NCBI GenBank assembly: GCA_026393795.1
Contig: JAPKZL010000222.1
Coordinates: 1-34,490, forward strand
Source of the DNA: Candidatus Aminicenantes bacterium
GTDB lineage: Bacteria > Acidobacteriota > Aminicenantia > UBA2199
Reading direction: 5' to 3'
DNA length: 34,490 nucleotides
Shown here: piece after piece, positions 29,786 to 34,490 of the stretch
Layout of the letters: every line of letters starts with the position of its first letter
Numbering within the stretch: position 1 is the first letter of the stretch
Program-made: the position numbers and the translations under genes
Notes under the pieces: model-generated
The model's input: the letters and a program-made list of their open reading frames with translations, nothing else
Databases searched by the model: none
Told to the model about the DNA's origin: nothing

Positions 29786-31249
29786 GTGAATCTTCTCAGG
29801 CGCGGCCTGTGCGCCCTCGTTTTTCTCCCTTTATTTTTGCCGGCTGCCGAACCCCGGGTGCTGCGGCTCGGTTGTTTCGATTTCCCGTCGGTTTTGAATC
29901 CCGTCTATGCGACCAGCGAAACGGCGCAGGCAGTGATGAACAAAATCCATCAAGCCTTGTTTTACTTCGACCCGGCCGGCGAGATCCGTCCCGAGCTGGT
30001 GGCTGACTGGCAATGGGATGAAGGGCGACTGGAGATTTCGCTTACCTTGAAAAAGGGGGTCCGTTTCGCCAACGGTGCCGCCTTGCGAAGCCAGGATGTC
30101 GCGGCCACGATCGAGCTGCTGAAAAATCCCATCTATGAATATCCCTACCTTTCCGATCTGGCCTTCATTGAAAAAATCGCTGTCGTCGACCCCTGGCGCA
30201 TGCGCATCAAGTTGAAGGAAAAATTCGCCCCCTGGAAAAACTATCTGACTTTCAAGATCCTGAGCGCCGACGATATCGGCGGCTGCGCTCCCGGCGCCTT
30301 CCGCTCACGCCTTCCAATGGGCTGCGGTCCCTTTCAAATCGAGAAGGTAAACGAGCCGCGAGCCATCGTTCTGAAGGAGAATCCCTATTACGGTAACCGC
30401 GGATCATTCACTCACGTCGTCTACTCGGTGCTGCGCGATCCCCAGCAGGGGCCATTGAAATTGCTCAATGACGAGCTTGATGCGGTTGATGTGCAAAGCG
30501 ACGATGTGCAATCCTATCACCAGCTGCCCGAATGGCGCGAACGCTTCCGCCTTGTGCGCTACAAAAAATTCGGCTACACCTACCTGGTCTTTAATCTGAA
30601 GAACCCGCTCATCGACTTGAATTTTCGCCGATTGTTTTACAACCGCCTGTTGGCTTCCCCTTTCCTGGATGCGTTTCTGAAGGGAGCCGGAGAAAAGGTT
30701 TTTTCTCCCTTTCTATATTTAAGCGATAGTGTTCGCGCCCGGCCGCTGCCGGCCGCTGCCCCCTCCCAACGCCGCCACCTGCGCATACTGGCCAATAGCG
30801 AGTCTACCTTGCGCACGCAGCTGGTATTGTTCTTGTGCGAGGAGATGAAGGCGTTCAACGTCGAACTGGAACCCGTTTTCGTCGAGTACCAGACTTTTTT
30901 GAAGTACCTGAAGCAAGGCAATTTCGATCTGGCCGTTTCCGCCTTTCTCCTGGACATGGACTGGAATCTCAAGGATATATTGTCTAGTTCGGGGTATTTC
31001 AACTACGCCGGTTTTGTCGATGCGCAAATGGATGCCTTGCTCGAGTCGGGCCTGCGCGAGATGGACGAAAAAAAACGCCGGCTGATTTACCTGGATGCCC
31101 ACGAACGCTGGCTGGCCTCCCTGCCCTTTATTCCGCTTTTCAACCTGAACTATTTCATGGGTGTTTCAAAACTCTTGAAAATTCCGGCCGGACGTTTTCA
31201 GACCATCGGTTCCACCGGCGATTTTTTTTACACCCTTCAGGACTGGTGA
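29786..31249 (+). CDS. Extracellular solute-binding protein family 5 (peptide/oligosaccharide type)
   Basis: A 487-residue exported protein of the OppA/DppA (SBP_bac_5) family. A short signal peptide (LLRRGLCALVFLPLFLPAAE) precedes LRLGCFDFPSVLNPVYATSE, a typical first strand; LVADWQWDEGRLEISLTLKKGVRFANGAAL (in segments) is the strongest family match, followed by PMGCGPFQIEKVN and LKENPYYG. It should bind peptides, metals-chelates or sugars in the periplasm. No ABC permease or ATPase is nearby. GTG at 29786 is preferred to TTG at 29780, since AGGG lies about 6 nt before it. The 3' end overlaps lnt by 13 bp in the opposite direction. Confidence 0.87.
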   Translation: MNLLRRGLCALVFLPLFLPAAEPRVLRLGCFDFPSVLNPVYATSETAQAVMNKIHQALFYFDPAGEIRPELVADWQWDEGRLEISLTLKKGVRFANGAALRSQDVAATIELLKNPIYEYPYLSDLAFIEKIAVVDPWRMRIKLKEKFAPWKNYLTFKILSADDIGGCAPGAFRSRLPMGCGPFQIEKVNEPRAIVLKENPYYGNRGSFTHVVYSVLRDPQQGPLKLLNDELDAVDVQSDDVQSYHQLPEWRERFRLVRYKKFGYTYLVFNLKNPLIDLNFRRLFYNRLLASPFLDAFLKGAGEKVFSPFLYLSDSVRARPLPAAAPSQRRHLRILANSESTLRTQLVLFLCEEMKAFNVELEPVFVEYQTFLKYLKQGNFDLAVSAFLLDMDWNLKDILSSSGYFNYAGFVDAQMDALLESGLREMDEKKRRLIYLDAHERWLASLPFIPLFNLNYFMGVSKLLKIPAGRFQTIGSTGDFFYTLQDW

Positions 31250-32745
31250 AAGCGTTTTATTGTTTTTTTGATGATCATTCCCAACCAGTCGAGCAAAATC
31301 AAAATAAAGCAAAGGTAGGGGAAAAGGTATCCGCAGCGGGTGAAAAAAGTCTTGTGTTTCAGGTATTGGAATGAAACAAGAAAGCGGTCGGGTTGGTGCA
31401 AGGGGGATTGATAGATGATGCGGCCGGCCGGATCCACCAAGGCCGAAATGCCGTTCGAAGTCGAGCGCAGCAGGAAACGACGATTTTCAATACTGCGGAA
31501 AACCGCCATAGCCAGATGTTGATAGAGAGCCGACGATTTTCCAAACCAGGAATCGTTGGAGATGGTCACGATCAATTCGGCGCCGCGAGCAACCAAGGTC
31601 CTGGTCAGTTCGGGAAAGATGATCTCGTAGCAAATCGGGGTGGCCAGCCAGTGACCGGCAAAGTTGAGGTTGTGCAAGGTTTTTCCCGGCGTAAAATCGC
31701 CGATCTGGTCGGTGATCTTTTTCACGAAGAACAGCCAGCGCCGGAACAGGACATATTCGCCGAAAGGGGTCAGGTGGAACTTGTCGTATTTCTCGACCGT
31801 GCCGCCCTTGAAGAGCATGACCGAGTTGAAGGCATTGTCGAAATTTTGAAAATCGGTGAAGCCGGCCAGCAGGGGGACGACGCGCTCGCTGAACGCGGTG
31901 AATCGCATCTGGTAATTGGAATTTTGCAAGGGATAAATCGGCACCGTGAATTCGGGCCAGACGACCAGCTCGGCTCCCTGTTCTTTTAGAATCGCCGAAG
32001 CCGCGAATAGTTCGTCCAGGGTCTTGTGGATGGTCATGGAGTTAAAAACAAGGTCATGGTTGCTGTTGGGCTGGATAATTCCGGCCCGATGCCAGGAAAT
32101 CGCCCGGGACGATTGGTCGTGCTGGTGCAGCAGCCAAAAACCGCTGCCGTAAATGACCAGGAAAGCCAGCAGCAGCGCCAGCAAAAATTTCCTGTTTTTC
32201 GTTTTCAGGAAATTGTACAGCAGGACGTTGACAACGATGATCAGGAATGAAATGAGGTGGATGCCGCCGATTTCGGCGACCTGGATAAAATATGTATTTT
32301 TATACTGGGAATATCCGGCCAGGCACCAGGGGAAGCCGCTGATGATTTTTTCGATCACCAGGTCTTTGCCGACCCAGATGGCCGGGATCCAGGCGACCGG
32401 CCACCAGCCTGCGCCGCGGGCGATCCGCTGCCGGATAAGAACGCCGGCCAGTCCGGGGAAAAGCGATAAAAAAGCGACCAGGCACACTAGGCCGGTGATG
32501 CCCAGGGCTACAGTTGTGCCGCCGTATTGGACCATCACCCGCGGGATCCAGTACAGGATGATCAGGTTGTAAAGAAAGGCGGAGGAAAAGAATATCAGGA
32601 ATGTCCTGCCTTTGGTCTGTTTTTCGCTGAGCAGGAGCAGGGGAATCAGGAAGCCGAATGCCAGAAAAGCGATCTGTGCCTTGGGAAAGGCCAAGCCGTA
32701 AGCCAGGCTTGCGCCCAGCCATAATAAAAAAGGTTTGAATTTCAG
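31237..32745 (-). CDS. lnt: Apolipoprotein N-acyltransferase
   Basis: An inner-membrane enzyme that adds the third acyl chain to the N-terminal Cys of lipoproteins. Six or more helices precede a nitrilase-like domain with Glu265 (VVWPEFTVP), Lys322 (YDKFHLTPFGEY) and Cys372 (ICYEIIFPEL). The first canonical start codon is TTG at 32694, giving 485 residues, but it cuts off most of the first helix. The open frame continues upstream as KFKPFLLWLGASLAYG, matching the family's N-terminus, and a CTG at 32745 overlaps the upstream stop as CTGA, like the ATGA overlaps elsewhere here. With that start the protein has 502 residues and the catalytic numbering is close to E. coli (E267, K335, C387). I use 32745, with 32694 as fallback. 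Confidence 0.92.
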   Translation of the reverse strand: MKFKPFLLWLGASLAYGLAFPKAQIAFLAFGFLIPLLLLSEKQTKGRTFLIFFSSAFLYNLIILYWIPRVMVQYGGTTVALGITGLVCLVAFLSLFPGLAGVLIRQRIARGAGWWPVAWIPAIWVGKDLVIEKIISGFPWCLAGYSQYKNTYFIQVAEIGGIHLISFLIIVVNVLLYNFLKTKNRKFLLALLLAFLVIYGSGFWLLHQHDQSSRAISWHRAGIIQPNSNHDLVFNSMTIHKTLDELFAASAILKEQGAELVVWPEFTVPIYPLQNSNYQMRFTAFSERVVPLLAGFTDFQNFDNAFNSVMLFKGGTVEKYDKFHLTPFGEYVLFRRWLFFVKKITDQIGDFTPGKTLHNLNFAGHWLATPICYEIIFPELTRTLVARGAELIVTISNDSWFGKSSALYQHLAMAVFRSIENRRFLLRSTSNGISALVDPAGRIIYQSPLHQPDRFLVSFQYLKHKTFFTRCGYLFPYLCFILILLDWLGMIIKKTIKRFHQS

Positions 32746-33305
32746 TGGCCTTTTTTTATCTTGAATTGCTTTTTCTCCAGGCCTTCCAGCCTGTCTTTTT
32801 CTTTTTGCGCTTCAGCCAGGGTTTCAAAGCTGCCGACACGGACGGTATGCAATTTTTTTTTGTTGACCGTTTCGACGATGATTTCGGTCTGGTAGCCCAA
32901 GCGGGCGAATCGCTCGCTGTATTTCTGGGCGTTGGCAAAATCGCTGAACGCGCCCACCTGAATGGCGTAGTACTGGTCAGCAAGCGTATTTTTTCCGGGG
33001 GCTGGGGAGGCTTCCGTGGGCGGCAGTTTTTCGTGCAGCTTCATTTCGTCGGGAATCGACTGTTTGCCGTTCGTCTTGTCATTGGCCGACATGATCGGCT
33101 TTTCATCGACCATGTTTACTTTTTTTTGGTCAGCGGCCGACTCGGTCAGCCCGGGCTCGGCGCCGTTGGCCGCCGGTTGATCGCCCACGCGGTGCCCGGC
33201 CTGGTAGCCCATGTAAAAAAGAAAGATGCCGATGGCGATCACCGCGATTAAAAAAATGACCACGTGAATAAAAGTGACCCGGATATCAAAATAGGTTTTT
33301 TCCAT
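32742..33305 (-). CDS. SPOR-domain membrane protein
   Basis: A 187-residue protein with a short cytosolic start, one membrane helix (about 11-33, FIHVVIFLIAVIAIGIFLFYM), a flexible polar linker rich in Pro, Ala and Lys, and a C-terminal SPOR domain from about residue 108 (YYAIQVGAFSDFANAQKYSERF, and HTVRVGSFETLAEAQKEKDRL). SPOR domains bind denuded glycan strands of septal peptidoglycan, so a role near cell division or wall remodelling is expected. The ATG at 33305 directly follows the slipin stop with no gap. Confidence 0.92.
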   Translation of the reverse strand: MEKTYFDIRVTFIHVVIFLIAVIAIGIFLFYMGYQAGHRVGDQPAANGAEPGLTESAADQKKVNMVDEKPIMSANDKTNGKQSIPDEMKLHEKLPPTEASPAPGKNTLADQYYAIQVGAFSDFANAQKYSERFARLGYQTEIIVETVNKKKLHTVRVGSFETLAEAQKEKDRLEGLEKKQFKIKKGH

Positions 33306-34067
33306 TTATTTTTTTTCGAACAATCCTTTCAGCAAATCTATAGGCATGGGGAAAACGATGGTGGTGGAATTTTCTGAGCCGATTTCGACCAGCGATTGCA
33401 GATAACGCAGCTGAATAGCGGTGGGATTCTGGGAAAGGGTATTGGCCGCTTCTAGAAGTTTCGCCGATGCCTGGTTCTCGCCTTCGGCGTGGATAATCTT
33501 GGCCCGGCGTTCTCTTTCGGCTTCAGCCTGCTTGGCCATGGCCCTTTGCATTTCCTGGGGCAAATCGACGTGTTTGATTTCCACCATGGAGACCTTGATG
33601 CCCCAGGGGTCGGTGTGCTCATCGATGATCGACTGCAAGCGTGAATTGAGTTTGTCGCGCCCCGAGAGCAGTTCGTCAAGGTCGGCCTGGCCCAGAACCG
33701 AACGCAACGTAGTCTGTGAGAGCTGCGAGGTGGCATACATGTAGTCCTGGACTTCGATAACCGCCCGCTTGGGTTCGACCACCCGGAAATAAACCACGGC
33801 GTTTACCTTGACCGAAACATTGTCTCGGGTGATAATGTCCTGGGGCGGGACATCAAAAACAATGGTGCGCAAACTGATGCGGACCAGCTTGTCAACGGGA
33901 GACAAAACCAGGATCAATCCCGGTCCCTTGGGTTTGTCCAAGACCCGTCCCAAACGGAAGATAACGCCACGTTCATATTCTTTCAACACTTTGATCCAGC
34001 TTAATACAATAAATATGGCGATAACGGCCACGACAACTATGGGACTGAAAAAAGCATTTGCTTCCAT
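33306..34067 (-). CDS. Slipin (SPFH/stomatin-like protein)
   Basis: A 253-residue membrane-associated SPFH protein. One N-terminal hydrophobic segment (about 8-25) is followed by [29 protein letters not shown] (split over about 31-59), [27 protein letters not shown] and the coiled-coil part with [23 protein letters not shown]. The end has [12 protein letters not shown], common in slipins. These form oligomeric rings that organise membrane microdomains, usually together with NfeD. GGAGG lies 6 nt before the ATG. nfeD ends 1 nt upstream. Confidence 0.94.
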   Translation of the reverse strand: MEANAFFSPIVVVAVIAIFIVLSWIKVLKEYERGVIFRLGRVLDKPKGPGLILVLSPVDKLVRISLRTIVFDVPPQDIITRDNVSVKVNAVVYFRVVEPKRAVIEVQDYMYATSQLSQTTLRSVLGQADLDELLSGRDKLNSRLQSIIDEHTDPWGIKVSMVEIKHVDLPQEMQRAMAKQAEAERERRAKIIHAEGENQASAKLLEAANTLSQNPTAIQLRYLQSLVEIGSENSTTIVFPMPIDLLKGLFEKK

Positions 34068-34068
34068 C

Positions 34069-34490
34069 TTAACCTCCTGATTTTTTTACTTTTAACAGCA
34101 AATTTTCAATGGCTTCCACCTGGATCCTGCTGCCGGCCGGGATCAGTCCGTCGGCCACTGCGTTCCACCATTCGCCGTGAACAAACACCTTGCCCGAGCG
34201 GTTGTCGATATCGGTCTTGGCCACTCCACTTTCTCCGATAAGTCCTTCCCGGCCGGTTTCCAGTTTTCTCTTCATGGCCTGAAAGACTTTGAAGGTCAGG
34301 AATAGAAAAACAAAACCAAAACACAGGGCGAAGCTGATGATCATGGGCACGGCCGGCCTCATTTCCGGAATGGGTGAATTGATAAGCATCATGGATCCTA
34401 AAATAAAAGATATTATACCACCTACGCCAAGCATGCAGAAGCCCTGAACCTTGATTTCGGCGATGAAAAACCCGATTGAAAGGATAATGA
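34069..34490 (-). CDS. NfeD-like membrane protein (5' end outside window)
   Basis: The C-terminal part, at least 140 residues, of an NfeD protein, the regular partner of slipins. The frame stays open to the right edge, so the ATG at 34434 is only internal: upstream codons read [20 protein letters not shown], which fits the membrane helix region of the long form. Three hydrophobic stretches are followed by the soluble beta-rich domain ([46 protein letters not shown]), an OB-like fold. Whether the missing N-terminus carries the ClpP-class serine protease domain cannot be seen. Confidence 0.92.
   Translation of the reverse strand, partial: IILSIGFFIAEIKVQGFCMLGVGGIISFILGSMMLINSPIPEMRPAVPMIISFALCFGFVFLFLTFKVFQAMKRKLETGREGLIGESGVAKTDIDNRSGKVFVHGEWWNAVADGLIPAGSRIQVEAIENLLLKVKKSGG

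Noticed and set aside
1-34490. CRISPR arrays, tRNA/rRNA genes, toxin-antitoxin pairs, prophage or defence islands
   Set aside because: No regular spaced repeats, cloverleaf motifs or phage genes were seen; the only mobile gene is the transposase at the left edge.

Overview
The window reads as a chromosomal segment of a diderm, probably anaerobic bacterium. Evidence for an outer membrane is a TonB-dependent receptor, several lipoprotein signal peptides, apolipoprotein N-acyltransferase and a heptosyltransferase-type (GT9) glycosyltransferase. Three radical-SAM enzymes, quinolinate synthase and a TatT-type TRAP system fit an anaerobic or fermentative lifestyle. Secreted propeller/FnIII proteins, PATAN-J-domain-TPR proteins and this gene mix remind me of uncultured Acidobacteriota/Aminicenantes-like genomes; that placement is inference from memory, not a search result. 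Promoters of the ordinary TTGACA-17-TATAAT kind recur through the window.

Left part (1-6.8 kb, accessory in character): the 3' end of a DDE transposase, a GT9 glycosyltransferase, a radical SAM/SPASM enzyme, then on the minus strand a lipoprotein alpha/beta hydrolase, a large secreted propeller-FnIII protein and a membrane-anchored SGNH hydrolase. A good -35/-10 pair sits at the transposase stop codon and points out into the glycosyltransferase.

Cobalamin locus (6.87-11.64 kb): a promoter, a cobalamin riboswitch, a 27-bp hairpin of unknown role, then btuB-btuF-btuD-btuC, with overlapping or nearly overlapping reading frames. This is a complete outer-to-inner-membrane corrinoid import operon under B12 control.

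Central part (11.7-24.6 kb, all plus strand): alr with an extended -10 promoter and a 5' hairpin; an ECF sigma / anti-sigma / two TM proteins / DUF4097 operon; pgsA, an orphan receiver-domain protein and a YhcC-type radical SAM protein in overlapping frames; a PATAN-J-TPR protein; glgA-trxA-trxB followed closely by an AmrS-type radical SAM gene; and an unknown single-pass membrane protein.

Right part (24.5-34.5 kb): a minus-strand TRAP operon (TatT lipoprotein, DctP, fused DctQM) that converges on and overlaps the unknown gene; divergent from it nadA, then a NifU-like Fe-S scaffold domain and an orphan peptide-type substrate-binding protein; finally a tightly packed minus-strand nfeD-slipin-SPOR-lnt operon that runs off the right edge and also overlaps its convergent neighbour. 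I saw no tRNA, rRNA, CRISPR array or prophage.
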